Shown in pieces: positions 8,044 through 17,523 of a DNA stretch of 64,000 nucleotides. The notes beneath the pieces were generated by a model. It saw nothing but the letters and a program-made list of their open reading frames with translations. It made no database searches and had not been told where the DNA came from. The position numbers were made by a program, and so were the translations under genes. Position 1 is the first letter of the stretch; each line of letters begins with the position of its first letter. Source of the stretch: Parabacteroides distasonis (GTDB taxonomy: Bacteria > Bacteroidota > Bacteroidia > Bacteroidales > Tannerellaceae); assembly GCF_004793765.1 (NCBI RefSeq), contig NZ_SRYM01000009.1:40690-104689 (forward strand), in the 5' to 3' direction.

Positions 8044-9798
8044 ATGAGACGATTGAATTTGATATATAGCATCCCTTTTCTGTTACTATTGTTAGGCTTA
8101 TCAGCTTGCGTGAGTGAGGATCTTAGCCGTCCCGTAGGTAAAGGAATGGGATATCTTCGGTTGGCATTGGGAGATATTTCATCTGCGGTTTCTGCTGAGG
8201 TAGAAACGAAAGCGGGAACGCTTACTTTGCCCGAGGCGTATATGCCTGCGACAACGGATTTTATGATTGATATTAAACAAGGAGGCATTTCGCTTGAGGG
8301 GTATCCGAAACCATTTTCAGAGGTAGAGGGGCAGACCTTGGAGTTATCTACAAGTATTTATACCATAGAGGCGTACGCAGGAACGAATGAGATCATTCAA
8401 AAGAATCCCTATTTTTATGGTTCGAAGGAGGTGCGTATCGTGCCGGGAGAGAGCCTGGAGGAATCTATTGAAACCTCTTTGGGGAATACGATGTTGGTGT
8501 CTGTTGTGAATGACCATCTGAAAAAGCATTATACAGATTGGCGGTTGAAGGTAAAGGTTGGAGAGACTTCAGAGATCCTAGTATCCAATGAAGCTCCGGA
8601 AGGAGTCTTGTTCGCACGGTCTGGACAGGCTGTGAAAAATCTGTTTGAAGGTACGAATCTATTAGGTAAGCAAACCTCAAAGGAATGGGACTTGGTAGAT
8701 CAGGTGGAGGCTTGCAAGGTATATATAGTTCGATGTAATCCAGATTTGTCGACCTTCTCGAACGTACAATTGCAGGCGGTCGCTATGCCAACGTATGAAG
8801 GGGATCTGCTGACGGGCTCTAACATAACGTTAGGCTGTCAAGCGAATGGGGCCCCTATTGAATTGGTGGAGAATTGGATGATCAGTGTTTTATACAATGA
8901 CACGCCTATCCGGACTTATTCAGGCAATAATCTTACCGATGCCATGACAGAGGTAGAGGGGTGGCCATATGTTCCTAAAGGATGTAAGTTGTTAGCTTCT
9001 ATCAGGCTTCGAACAGGCGAGGAATTTGAACTTTCCCCGGCAGATGTTACAGTTTCGGAACCGCAGTTCTCCGTGAGTGTGTCCGGTCGTACGAGTTATT
9101 CGGTCTATGCGAATGAGCACAATACTATCGCTGCGAATGCGATAAATGGATCAAGCATTATTGATATAGTGGCTACGGCAAGTATATCTGAGGATATATT
9201 GAATAATCCGAATTATCGGAATTTATTGAAGAGCAGTTATAAAACGGATACCGGGAAAGATTCCGGAGAGTTAGTGTATGGAATAAAAACACAATTTACC
9301 TCTCTTGCATGGCAAAAGCATGTGTTGACCGCAACAGTTGCTTTTGATGGAACAGAAAATGTTTCAACTCCGTTTGATTGCCATGTCACAGGGCTACCGT
9401 ATAAGGCGGAGCCTCCAACACAAGATAAATGGAGAAAAGAGGAAGGAGATATTAAGTGGAATAGTGACCATGTAAGATTAGGCAACATTTCTACTTCCCA
9501 ACCGCATTCTATAATCTCAAATAATTTTTATATTCCAGAGGATGTGAATGTGGAAGTTGCTACGAGGTATTATGTACAGGGAGGGGCGGTTGGAACTACT
9601 TTTAGTTTGTTTATAGGGACTAATGAGTTGTTTAAAACGACGGTTGAAGGAGCTCTTTTTAATTATAAAAGTGAGACAGTTGAGGATAAGCGTCCTTCTG
9701 TACTATCTTCCTCTAATAACTATGTCAAGTGTAATAATAGCTATGGATCAGGAAGGACGCATTCGGAAGTCTTTTATGTAAAGATTAGTTATAGATAA
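8044..9798 (+). CDS. DUF4493-like lipoprotein, large
   Basis: A 584-residue lipoprotein (lipobox LSAC, Cys 22). The N-terminal DUF4493-like domain (about 30-270) shows 'GMGYLRLALGD', a TK site and 'LELSTSIYTIEAYAG' followed by 'NPYFYGSKEV'. The rest is beta-rich with no family I recognise; it contains a probable Ig-like middle part (about 275-450) and a C-terminal sandwich (about 460-584). It starts nine bases after the preceding stop and is part of the same run. The lower-GC 3' half fits a variable distal region. Surface exposure is inferred from the lipoprotein signal and context. Confidence 0.55.
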   Translation: MRRLNLIYSIPFLLLLLGLSACVSEDLSRPVGKGMGYLRLALGDISSAVSAEVETKAGTLTLPEAYMPATTDFMIDIKQGGISLEGYPKPFSEVEGQTLELSTSIYTIEAYAGTNEIIQKNPYFYGSKEVRIVPGESLEESIETSLGNTMLVSVVNDHLKKHYTDWRLKVKVGETSEILVSNEAPEGVLFARSGQAVKNLFEGTNLLGKQTSKEWDLVDQVEACKVYIVRCNPDLSTFSNVQLQAVAMPTYEGDLLTGSNITLGCQANGAPIELVENWMISVLYNDTPIRTYSGNNLTDAMTEVEGWPYVPKGCKLLASIRLRTGEEFELSPADVTVSEPQFSVSVSGRTSYSVYANEHNTIAANAINGSSIIDIVATASISEDILNNPNYRNLLKSSYKTDTGKDSGELVYGIKTQFTSLAWQKHVLTATVAFDGTENVSTPFDCHVTGLPYKAEPPTQDKWRKEEGDIKWNSDHVRLGNISTSQPHSIISNNFYIPEDVNVEVATRYYVQGGAVGTTFSLFIGTNELFKTTVEGALFNYKSETVEDKRPSVLSSSNNYVKCNNSYGSGRTHSEVFYVKISYR

Positions 9799-9805
9799 GA
9801 GTATA

Positions 9806-10681
9806 ATGGATTCATTCAATATGAAAGGAAATTTTTTGTTGGGTTTAATAACCGCTTTCGCTCTTTTTTCCTCTTGTAGCAACATCCTGGAGGATTCCGG
9901 AAATTCCTTGGCGACAGCCAAGACTGGTAAACTCGGCCTTGCCCTTGAGGCAGATGCCTCCGTCTGTGTAACAACGAAAGCCACATCAACTACGTTTGTA
10001 ACGATCAGCGACGAAGTTAAAAATAATCTGGTGATCACCGGTACAAAAGATGGCAGCCCTATTACTTTAGGCAAATCCTCCGATTTCGCCAATGGGGCCA
10101 CAAAGGCCGTTCCCGCCGGTACCTATACAGAACTATCAGCCACTTACGATAAAATGACTGGCGATTTGCAGTTCGACAGCCCCACGCTTGCGGGGAAGAC
10201 AACGGAAAGCGTAACCATTACCCCTAACGCTGCGGCTGCCTCCGCTTCTATTACAGCCACGCTCACCAACTCGATCATCACGATCAATACGGAAGAGTTC
10301 GCTAAGTTGCAGAAGATGGCTACGATCACCAAGCTTTATGTGTACACTGGTACCGCCGATGACCCTACGGAAGAGAACCCGGAATATACCCTGCTATCCA
10401 CCGCAAATACCCTAGAAACCGGCAAGACCTTGTTCGTGAAACCCGGCCTCTCAAATGTATTTATCCGTATAGAAGGCAAGCTGATCGCAGACGAGACCAA
10501 GATATTCTCCATCTCGTCACAGATACGAGAATCGGAAGAGACTTCCATCACCGCTGCCACCAAGAACTACAGCGTACAATACAGTCTTGCGAACACGCAA
10601 GGCACATTAACGTTGACCATCAACGTAAACGGAACAGTGGAGATTGTCGAGATACCGGTAGAGGTCAATCCTTACGAGTGA
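9806..10681 (+). CDS. DUF4493-like lipoprotein, short
   Basis: A 291-residue lipoprotein with lipobox FSSC (Cys 24 from the first ATG). The single DUF4493-like domain shows 'TGKLGLALEAD', 'VTTKATS' and 'AVPAGTYTELSATY'. The ATG at 9821 would also give a complete signal peptide (MKGNFLLGL...) and may be the real start. Codon choice differs from upstream genes: many C-ending codons and Thr/Ala-rich strands. That suggests a separate origin even though it starts only seven bases after the previous stop. It is the last gene of the tight run; the next 200 bases hold a repeat array and a new promoter. Confidence 0.55.
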   Translation: MDSFNMKGNFLLGLITAFALFSSCSNILEDSGNSLATAKTGKLGLALEADASVCVTTKATSTTFVTISDEVKNNLVITGTKDGSPITLGKSSDFANGATKAVPAGTYTELSATYDKMTGDLQFDSPTLAGKTTESVTITPNAAAASASITATLTNSIITINTEEFAKLQKMATITKLYVYTGTADDPTEENPEYTLLSTANTLETGKTLFVKPGLSNVFIRIEGKLIADETKIFSISSQIRESEETSITAATKNYSVQYSLANTQGTLTLTINVNGTVEIVEIPVEVNPYE

Positions 10682-10700
10682 TTGTAGCGAGTCTGCGAAG

Positions 10701-10788
10701 GATGTATCATCTTACACCCGCGACATAACACATCTTACATGGATAACATGATACATATTGTTGGTGTAAGATGTGTCATCTTCTCAAT
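10701..10788. repeat. 22/23-bp-period palindrome array (locus E)
   Basis: Four short palindrome-like cores lie at centres near 10706 (GATGtatCATC), 10728 (GACATaacaCATC, degenerate), 10752 (ATGataCAT) and 10775 (GATGtgtCATC), so the steps are 22-24 bases. CATCTTACA occurs at 10708 and 10731 and is inverted at 10765-10773; first and last copies can also pair as an imperfect long hairpin. The array lies between the end of the lipoprotein run and the promoter of the ATPase gene. Confidence 0.55.
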
Positions 10789-10832
10789 GTGCCAATTGTA
10801 TTCAGATATCATAGATATTCGCTTTTTTGTAG

Positions 10833-10840
10833 TAACTTTG
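10833..10840 (+). promoter_or_regulatory. -7 promoter element of the ATPase/nuclease gene
   Basis: TAACTTTG matches the Bacteroidetes -7 consensus and lies 41 bases upstream of the ATG at 10882. Confidence 0.55.
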
Positions 10841-10881
10841 TGCTATTGTATAACGTGGAAGATAAAGAAAAATAGAGCCGT

Positions 10882-12606
10882 ATGATACCCAATATTACCA
10901 TCCCCTATGCCGTGGCCGACTTCGCTGATTTGCGCAAGCGAGGTTTTTATTATGTGGACAAGACACGTTTTATTCCTTATCTGGAACGTTATAACGCACC
11001 GGTATTCTTGCGTCCGAGGCGTTTCGGGAAAAGCCTTTTGGTCTCTATGCTCGCCCATTACTACGATCGGAGTAAGTCTCATCGCTTTGAGGAGCTTTTC
11101 GGGGGAACGTGGATCGGTGCCAATCCTACGCCGGAGCATAACCAATACATGATTATCCGCTATGACTTTTCGAAGATGGTGCTGGATGAGACGATGGAGG
11201 GGTTGGAGCGTAACTTTAATATATTGAACTGTTCTCCCGTGGAGATTATGGTGGAGCATAATCGCAATCTCTTTGGAGACTTCAAGTTCTCTACCAAGGG
11301 CAACGCCACGCAGATGCTGGAGGAGGCTTTGGCTTATGCCCGGGCGCACGATTTGCCCAAGGTTTATATCCTTATCGATGAGTACGATAATTTCACAAAC
11401 CAATTGCTTACGGCCTATAAGGATCCGCTTTACGAGTCTGTCACCACTGGCGAGAGTTTCTTGCGTACTTTTTTCAAGGCTATCAAGGCCGGTATCGGCG
11501 AGGGAAGTATCCGTACTTGTTTTTGTTTGGGTGTGTTGCCTGTTACGATGGATGACTTGACGAGTGGCTATAATATCGCCGAGATTCTTACCTTGAAGCC
11601 TGATTTCACGGAGATGTTAGGTTTCAATCATGAGGAGGCTGCTGAGTATCTGCGCTATGTTATCCGTAAATATGGCAATAACGAGGATCATTTCGACGAG
11701 CTGTGGACGCTTATCGTAAACAACTATGATGGCTATCGCTTCCTACCCAACGCACGTCCGTTATTTAATTCCACTATATTGACTTATTTCTTCAAGAACT
11801 TCGCCGAGCTGTTTGGAGGTGTCCCCGATGAGATGGTGGACGAGAACCTTCGCACGGATGTGAATTGGATCCGCCGCCTTACCATCACCTTGGAGAACGC
11901 GAAGGAGATGCTGGATGCCTTGGTGATCGATGGCGAGTTGATCTACTCTCAACCGGATCTGAGGAGTAAGTTCAACAAGCAGAAGTTCTTCGATCCGGAG
12001 TTTTATCCCGTCAGTTTATATTACTTGGGCATGACAACGTTGAAAAACCAATTCAAGATGGTGTTGCCTAATTTGACAGCGCATAGTATTTACATGAATT
12101 ATTACAACGAGTTAAACCGCATAAGTGACGATGCTCGCCGGTTTGTGCCAGCTTATGAGTCTTTCATGGATCATCGGAAGCTGGAGCCGCTGGTGGAAAA
12201 TTATTTCAAGGAGTACCTCGGTCAGTTCCCGGCGCAAGTATTCGACAAGATCAACGAGAACTTTATCCGTTGCTCTTTCTTCGAGGTGTTGAGTCGTTAC
12301 TTGAGCAATTGCTATACCTTTGCCGTGGAGCAGAACTTGCCAAGCGGCCGTGCGGATTTGGTGCTGACGGGCATACCGGGCACCGCCTTCCACAATGATT
12401 GCCGGGTGGTGGAGTTCAAGTATTTCAAGGCGAAAGACGCTGCCATGATAGAGGCCTTGGAGGTTGTTCGTTCCGAGGATGCTGATCAGGTGAGAAGATA
12501 TGCCGCTGATATCAATCGGCAATTCCCCGCTTATCGCATGCGATCGTATGTGGTGTATATAGCGGCCGGGAAGGTTTGTAAGACATGGGAAATTATTAAT
12601 CTCTAA
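10882..12606 (+). CDS. AAA-ATPase-like protein with C-terminal PD-(D/E)XK nuclease domain
   Basis: A 574-residue protein of the AAA-ATPase-like / DUF1703 type, common and multicopy in Bacteroidetes. The N-terminus carries the family start 'YVDKTRFI' (about 24-31) and a P-loop-like 'RPRRFGKS' (44-51). The acidic 'YILIDEYDNF' (about 166-175) serves as Walker B. The C-terminus has PD-(D/E)XK hallmarks: 'GRADLVL' with Asp near 492 and 'VVEFKYF' with Glu 511 and Lys 513. The cellular role of the family is unknown; mobile-element or defence functions have been suggested. It has its own promoter, so it is probably an insertion between the lipoprotein run and the next gene. Confidence 0.8.
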   Translation: MIPNITIPYAVADFADLRKRGFYYVDKTRFIPYLERYNAPVFLRPRRFGKSLLVSMLAHYYDRSKSHRFEELFGGTWIGANPTPEHNQYMIIRYDFSKMVLDETMEGLERNFNILNCSPVEIMVEHNRNLFGDFKFSTKGNATQMLEEALAYARAHDLPKVYILIDEYDNFTNQLLTAYKDPLYESVTTGESFLRTFFKAIKAGIGEGSIRTCFCLGVLPVTMDDLTSGYNIAEILTLKPDFTEMLGFNHEEAAEYLRYVIRKYGNNEDHFDELWTLIVNNYDGYRFLPNARPLFNSTILTYFFKNFAELFGGVPDEMVDENLRTDVNWIRRLTITLENAKEMLDALVIDGELIYSQPDLRSKFNKQKFFDPEFYPVSLYYLGMTTLKNQFKMVLPNLTAHSIYMNYYNELNRISDDARRFVPAYESFMDHRKLEPLVENYFKEYLGQFPAQVFDKINENFIRCSFFEVLSRYLSNCYTFAVEQNLPSGRADLVLTGIPGTAFHNDCRVVEFKYFKAKDAAMIEALEVVRSEDADQVRRYAADINRQFPAYRMRSYVVYIAAGKVCKTWEIINL

Positions 12607-12621
12607 CGTAAAGGACAAGAC

Positions 12622-14013
12622 ATGAGACATTTATTGATTATTCTATTTTATTTTTCTTTTCTCTCAATCTTTATGGCCCATGGGCAGCCGGAGAATGAGA
12701 AATCCAAGGGTGATTCATTTTTGTTCTCTTTTATACCCGGAGAGGCTGATATTCAAGCTACATACGGGAATAATTCCATAGAGATGGAACGCTTGAGCCG
12801 GAAAATCTGGCCGGTGATGAACCCTTTGATGGATGGGGAGTTTCATGTGTTGATCGTCTCGCATATCTATACCGAGACAGGGGCGGTATCCAAGACTGCC
12901 GTGAATACGGCAATGTGGAGAGGGAATACCGTACGGAAATACCTGAAAAATAAATATGAACTTGATAACAAACAGATATCCTTTTACGTGGATCGTAGCG
13001 GGGAGTGGGGGAATAGTGTGCATGTATATCTGCTTTATTTCGCTATGCCGGAATTTGCTAATAAACAGATCTTTTATTCCACGGATCAGTCTGTACCCGC
13101 TATCTCATCGAGCCTAAAACGATATGCGGAGGTTCCTTATATTTATGTACTCAACGATCCCGATCTTTGCGTGGATGATGAGGTCTTTGCCTATGTGGTG
13201 ATAAACAATAAGGCAGACCTTCCTTATGAGGAAGGTGCGATGCTTCCGGTGGCTCCGCCAACGCAGGAAAAAGTGAGACAAGCTTCGGAAGTTGTTCAAC
13301 CGGTCCGGACGGAGCCAAAAATTGTCCGGCAGGCAACGGTAGACGTAGCACCTGAGCCGCAAGCGCAAGAAAAGCGATCTGCTGTGTACCAACCTCGACA
13401 AGAGGCAACTCGTGCCGTGCAGAAAGTCTATCCTACTTACCAAACGGCTAACCTGACGGTACGCACGAATCTCTTGCCTTGGGCTACCTTGTCGCCCGGA
13501 TTAAGTATCGGAACAAAAGGTGCTGAGTTTAAGACCGGAGCTATCATGCCCAACTTGGAATTGGAGTATATGTTTGGGGGGTGGGGATCTGTTGTTTTGG
13601 GCGGTACTTATTCGCGGTTCGGTTATAAAAGCAATCCGGATAATTTGTGGGGTATATCGGCGTTGATGCTCGAACCTCGTCTTTGGTTCAATGATGATGG
13701 TACGTATTGCGGGTTTAACGTGGGCTTGCAAATGAAATACGGTAATTTCAATGTGCGAGACAATGAGCCGTTAGGACATGGTGAGACAGGGCAATTCTTT
13801 GGGATTGGTGCTATGCTGAACTATTTACAACCGATTTCCGGAGGCTGGGCGTTCGAGGCCGGGCTGGGCTTCGGTACGCGGATCACCTTCGATGCCTCTA
13901 CCTATACCCGCGATTATAACACGCAGGTGAGCGAGACCGTGGATAATTTCTCTCTGACCCATTTCATGCTGAATTTCCGGCTGGCGCTGGTGTATAGGTT
14001 TGGATTTAAATAA
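12622..14013 (+). CDS. DUF3575-type outer-membrane protein
   Basis: A 463-residue protein with a signal peptide (cleavage likely after MAHGQ). A globular N-terminal half (about 30-205) is followed by a low-complexity Pro/Glu/Val/Gln linker (about 210-275) and a C-terminal barrel (about 280-463) starting 'LTVRTNLLPWATLSPG' and ending 'LALVYRFGFK'. That barrel pattern matches DUF3575, whose members accompany Bacteroidales fimbrial and fimbria-like loci. Together with the DUF4493/PCMD lipoproteins upstream this supports a surface-appendage or adhesin locus, although the ATPase gene sits in between. It follows the ATPase gene by 15 bases and may be co-transcribed with it. Confidence 0.7.
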   Translation: MRHLLIILFYFSFLSIFMAHGQPENEKSKGDSFLFSFIPGEADIQATYGNNSIEMERLSRKIWPVMNPLMDGEFHVLIVSHIYTETGAVSKTAVNTAMWRGNTVRKYLKNKYELDNKQISFYVDRSGEWGNSVHVYLLYFAMPEFANKQIFYSTDQSVPAISSSLKRYAEVPYIYVLNDPDLCVDDEVFAYVVINNKADLPYEEGAMLPVAPPTQEKVRQASEVVQPVRTEPKIVRQATVDVAPEPQAQEKRSAVYQPRQEATRAVQKVYPTYQTANLTVRTNLLPWATLSPGLSIGTKGAEFKTGAIMPNLELEYMFGGWGSVVLGGTYSRFGYKSNPDNLWGISALMLEPRLWFNDDGTYCGFNVGLQMKYGNFNVRDNEPLGHGETGQFFGIGAMLNYLQPISGGWAFEAGLGFGTRITFDASTYTRDYNTQVSETVDNFSLTHFMLNFRLALVYRFGFK

Positions 14014-14069
14014 AGACGGGGGCATTTGCCACCCGCTCTCATCCTTTTTGAGGACGGATGGGTATACGA

Positions 14070-14180
14070 TTAATCGAACCTCTTTAACCACTCTCTCCCT
14101 CGTTTGGTGCTGATGATGATACAGCCGATTATGCCAATAATAGCAAATGTGCCGAATACTGCGACTGCTGGTGTAATCAT
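14070..14180 (-). CDS. Small single-pass membrane protein, 36 residues
   Basis: A reverse-strand frame from ATG (14178-14180) to TAA encodes 36 residues: one hydrophobic helix (VAVFGTFAIIGIIGCIII) followed by a basic tail (STKRGREWLKRFD). The positive-inside tail and clean helix are typical of bacterial mini membrane proteins. There is no strong Shine-Dalgarno, which is common in this phylum. It lies between convergent neighbours in a gap with no other gene. I do not recognise the family. Confidence 0.45.
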   Translation of the reverse strand: MITPAVAVFGTFAIIGIIGCIIISTKRGREWLKRFD

Positions 14181-14248
14181 ATTTGCTGATTAAATGAATA
14201 CTTTGTGGCAAAGAAAACCATTCTTTTTCAATAAATCAAATTATTCCG

Positions 14249-14256
14249 TACCTTTG
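14249..14256 (+). promoter_or_regulatory. -7 promoter element of metG
   Basis: TACCTTTG, an exact consensus match, 25 bases upstream of the metG ATG at 14281. Confidence 0.6.
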
Positions 14257-14280
14257 CCCCTCAAAAAGAGAACACAAGGT

Positions 14281-16320
14281 ATGGAAAAACATTTTAAGAG
14301 AACGCTGATTACTACGGCGTTGCCGTATGCGAACGGACCGGTGCATATCGGCCACTTGGCCGGGGTGTATGTGCCTGCTGATATTTATGCCCGTTACCTT
14401 CGTTTGAAGGGAGAGGAAGTGTTGATGATTGGTGGTTCGGACGAGCATGGGGTACCCATCACGTTGAGAGCGAAGAAGGAGGGGATCACGCCGCAGGATG
14501 TGGTGGATCGTTACCACGGTATTATCAAGAAATCGTTCGAGGAGTTCGGTATCACGTTTGATATCTATTCCCGTACTACTTCCGCTACGCATCATCAGAT
14601 GGCCTCGGATTTTTTCCGTACATTGTATGATAAAGGCGAATTCATCGAGAAAACAAGCGAGCAATACTACGATGAGGAGGCGAAGCAATTCTTGGCCGAC
14701 CGTTATATCACGGGTACTTGTCCGCATTGTGGAAACGAGAAGGCGTATGGCGATCAGTGCGAGGCTTGCGGTACGTCTCTTAGCCCGACGGATTTGATCG
14801 ATCCGAAATCCGCTATCAGTGGCAGCAAGCCGGTGATGCGTGAGACGAAGCATTGGTATCTGCCTTTGGACAAGTGGGAGCCGTTTTTGCGTAAATGGAT
14901 CTTGGAGGATCATAAGGAATGGAAACCGAACGTATATGGGCAGTGTAAGAGCTGGCTGGATATGGGACTGCAACCCCGTGCGGTGAGCCGTGACTTGGAT
15001 TGGGGTATCCCTGTTCCCGTGGAAGGGGCGGAAGGAAAGGTGTTGTATGTATGGTTCGACGCTCCGATCGGTTATATCTCTAATACGAAAGAGTTGCTGC
15101 CGGATAGCTGGGAGACTTGGTGGAAGGATCCGGAGACTAAAATGGTCCATTTCATCGGTAAAGATAATATCGTGTTCCATTGTATCGTATTCCCTTCCAT
15201 GCTGAAAGCGGAAGGTTCTTATAACTTGCCGGAGAATGTCCCCGCTAACGAGTTCTTGAACTTGGAGGGCGACAAGATCTCTACTTCCCGCAACTGGGCG
15301 GTTTGGTTGAACGAGTATCTGGTGGATATGCCGGGCAAGCAAGACGTGTTGCGCTATGTCTTGACGGCCAACGCGCCGGAGACAAAGGATAATGATTTCA
15401 CATGGAAAGATTTTCAGGCTCGTAATAATAATGAGTTGGTCGCTATCTTAGGGAACTTCGTGAATCGTGCGTTAGTCCTTACGGATAAGTATTTCGAGGG
15501 TAAGGTGCCGGCGGCTGGCGAGTTGACGGATTATGATCGTCAGACCTTGAAGGATTTCGCGGATGTGAAAGAGAACGTGGAACGCCTGTTGGATACCTAC
15601 CACTTCCGTGACGCGCAGAAAGAGGCGATGAACCTAGCCCGTATCGGAAATAAGTATCTCGCTGATATGGAACCTTGGAAGTTGGCGAAGACGGATATGC
15701 CTCGTGTCGCTACGATCATGAATATCGCTTTGCAGATTACGGCTAATCTGGCGATCGCTTTCGAACCGTTCTTGCCGTTTAGCATGGAGAAACTGAACAA
15801 GATGCTGAATGTAGAGCCGTTGGGATGGAATCGCCTAGGTGCTACGGATCTATTGGAGGCCGGTCATCCATTGGGCAAGGCAGAATTGCTGTTCGAGAAG
15901 ATAGAAGATAGCGTGATCGAGGCTCAAGTGCAGAAATTATTGGATACGAAGAAAGCGAATGAGGAGGCGAACTATAAGGCGAAACCGATCCGTGAGAATA
16001 TCGAGTTCGATGATTTCATGAAACTGGATATCCGTGTGGGTACGGTGCTGGAATGCGTGAAGGTTCCGAAAGCGGATAAGCTGCTTCAGTTCCGTATAGA
16101 CGATGGTCTGGAGAAACGTACGATCGTATCGGGCATCGCCCAACATTATAAACCCGAGGAATTGGTAGGCAAGCAAGTTTGCTTCATCGCTAACTTAGCT
16201 CCCCGTAAGCTGAAAGGCATTGTTTCCGAGGGCATGATTCTCTCCGCCGAGAATTTCGATGGAAAGCTGGCCGTTATCACTCCGGAGAAAGAGGTGAAAC
16301 CGGGTAGCGAGGTGAAATAA
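14281..16320 (+). CDS. metG: Methionyl-tRNA synthetase
   Basis: Charges tRNA-Met with methionine in the cytoplasm. The 679-residue protein has the class I HIGH-type motif '[10 protein letters not shown]' near the N-terminus. The zinc-binding Cys pairs are 'CPHCGNEK' and 'CEACGT' and the KMSKS-loop equivalent is 'DKISTSRN'. A C-terminal tRNA-binding (EMAP/Trbp111-like) domain starts around '[13 protein letters not shown]' and is used for dimerisation in many bacteria. ATG 14281 is chosen over upstream in-frame starts because it follows the promoter and begins the conserved N-terminus. Followed by a clear hairpin terminator. Confidence 0.97.
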   Translation: MEKHFKRTLITTALPYANGPVHIGHLAGVYVPADIYARYLRLKGEEVLMIGGSDEHGVPITLRAKKEGITPQDVVDRYHGIIKKSFEEFGITFDIYSRTTSATHHQMASDFFRTLYDKGEFIEKTSEQYYDEEAKQFLADRYITGTCPHCGNEKAYGDQCEACGTSLSPTDLIDPKSAISGSKPVMRETKHWYLPLDKWEPFLRKWILEDHKEWKPNVYGQCKSWLDMGLQPRAVSRDLDWGIPVPVEGAEGKVLYVWFDAPIGYISNTKELLPDSWETWWKDPETKMVHFIGKDNIVFHCIVFPSMLKAEGSYNLPENVPANEFLNLEGDKISTSRNWAVWLNEYLVDMPGKQDVLRYVLTANAPETKDNDFTWKDFQARNNNELVAILGNFVNRALVLTDKYFEGKVPAAGELTDYDRQTLKDFADVKENVERLLDTYHFRDAQKEAMNLARIGNKYLADMEPWKLAKTDMPRVATIMNIALQITANLAIAFEPFLPFSMEKLNKMLNVEPLGWNRLGATDLLEAGHPLGKAELLFEKIEDSVIEAQVQKLLDTKKANEEANYKAKPIRENIEFDDFMKLDIRVGTVLECVKVPKADKLLQFRIDDGLEKRTIVSGIAQHYKPEELVGKQVCFIANLAPRKLKGIVSEGMILSAENFDGKLAVITPEKEVKPGSEVK

Positions 16321-16340
16321 TAAGGTAAACGCAATAATGA

Positions 16341-16380
16341 GGGGGCTATTCCGTTTTAACGACGGGATAGCCCTATTTTT
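16341..16380 (+). terminator. Rho-independent terminator of metG
   Basis: GGGCTATTCCGT pairs with ACGGGATAGCCC across a short loop, with a T-run immediately after. Confidence 0.75.
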
Positions 16381-16383
16381 TGA

Positions 16384-17523
16384 ATGGATAAGATGCTTGA
16401 GAAACAGATACAGATGGTAGATCTGCGGAAGCAGTATGAACGTTTGCGTAGTGAGATCGATCCCGCCATGCAAACGGTGATAAATGCTTGTGCCTTTATC
16501 AATGGCCCTCAGGTGAAGGGATTTTGTAACCATTTATCAGATTATTTAGGTGTTCCTTATGTGATCCCGTGCGGCAACGGTACAGATGCCTTGCAAATCT
16601 CCTTGATGGCATTAGACTTACATCCGGGCGATGAGGTGATCGTTCCTGCTTTTACATATATCGCTGCGGCTGAGGTGGCTTTGGCTCTTGGCCTAGTGCC
16701 GGTATTAGTGGATGTAGATCCCCAAACATTCAATATAGACCCGGAAAAGATAGAAGATGCCTTGTCTGAAAAGACGAGAGCTATTATCGCGGTTCATCTT
16801 TTTGGCCAATGTTGTGATATGGAATCGATCTTGCGTATCGCTGGCCGCCATAATCTATATGTGATCGAGGATAATGCCCAGTCCATCGGGGCTGATTATA
16901 CTTTCTCGGATGGAACGGTGAAGAAAGCCGGTACGATCGCCTCTATAGGAACGACCTCCTTCTTCCCTTCGAAACCGTTGGCTTGTTATGGTGATGGTGG
17001 GGCGATGTTTACTTCCGACGCACGATTGGCCGAACGACTGCGAATGATCGCCAATCATGGGCAAAAGGTAAAATATCATCATGCTTTGGTGGGCTGCAAC
17101 TCCCGTTTGGATACCTTGCAGGCCGCTGTCTTAGATGTTAAGCTTCGGTATTTGGATGAATTTGCCGCCGCTCGTTGTAAAGTGGCCGCTAGATACGATG
17201 CTGCCTTTTCCGGATTGAATGCTGTACGCAAACCGCTAAAATCAGCCTTTTCATCGCATGTCTATCATCAATATACGATACAGCTAGCTGTAGATAAGAG
17301 GGATCAGGTACAAGCGGTGTTAAAAGAACGAGGCATTCCTTCTATGATTTATTATCCATTGCCTTTGCAGGAGCAAGAGGTGATGAGGGGGCGATGCCGG
17401 ATTTCCGGAGATTTGAATGTCGCTTCTCGCTTGAGCCGATCCGTATTATCCTTGCCGATTCATACGGAGATGACAGAAGAGGAGCAGGCTTATATTATAG
17501 AATCTATAAAGAGTGTTTTATGA
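16384..17523 (+). CDS. DegT/DnrJ/EryC1/StrS-family aminotransferase
   Basis: PLP-dependent sugar aminotransferase, 379 residues, adding an amino group to a keto-sugar nucleotide for surface polysaccharide. It shows 'PCGNGTDAL' (PLP phosphate site), 'VPAFTYIA', 'VIEDNAQSIGA' and the catalytic lysine in 'FFPSKPLACYGDGG' (Lys 197). The similarity is to WlbC/WbpE-type enzymes that make amino-uronic acids, but the exact substrate cannot be told. The start may be at 16384 or 16393. Its stop overlaps the next gene by four bases (ATGA), so the two are translationally coupled. Confidence 0.9.
   Translation: MDKMLEKQIQMVDLRKQYERLRSEIDPAMQTVINACAFINGPQVKGFCNHLSDYLGVPYVIPCGNGTDALQISLMALDLHPGDEVIVPAFTYIAAAEVALALGLVPVLVDVDPQTFNIDPEKIEDALSEKTRAIIAVHLFGQCCDMESILRIAGRHNLYVIEDNAQSIGADYTFSDGTVKKAGTIASIGTTSFFPSKPLACYGDGGAMFTSDARLAERLRMIANHGQKVKYHHALVGCNSRLDTLQAAVLDVKLRYLDEFAAARCKVAARYDAAFSGLNAVRKPLKSAFSSHVYHQYTIQLAVDKRDQVQAVLKERGIPSMIYYPLPLQEQEVMRGRCRISGDLNVASRLSRSVLSLPIHTEMTEEEQAYIIESIKSVL

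Noticed and set aside
14236..15342. Reverse-strand frame of 368 codons opposite metG
   Set aside because: metG is unambiguous, and the reverse frame has the biased composition of an antisense shadow.
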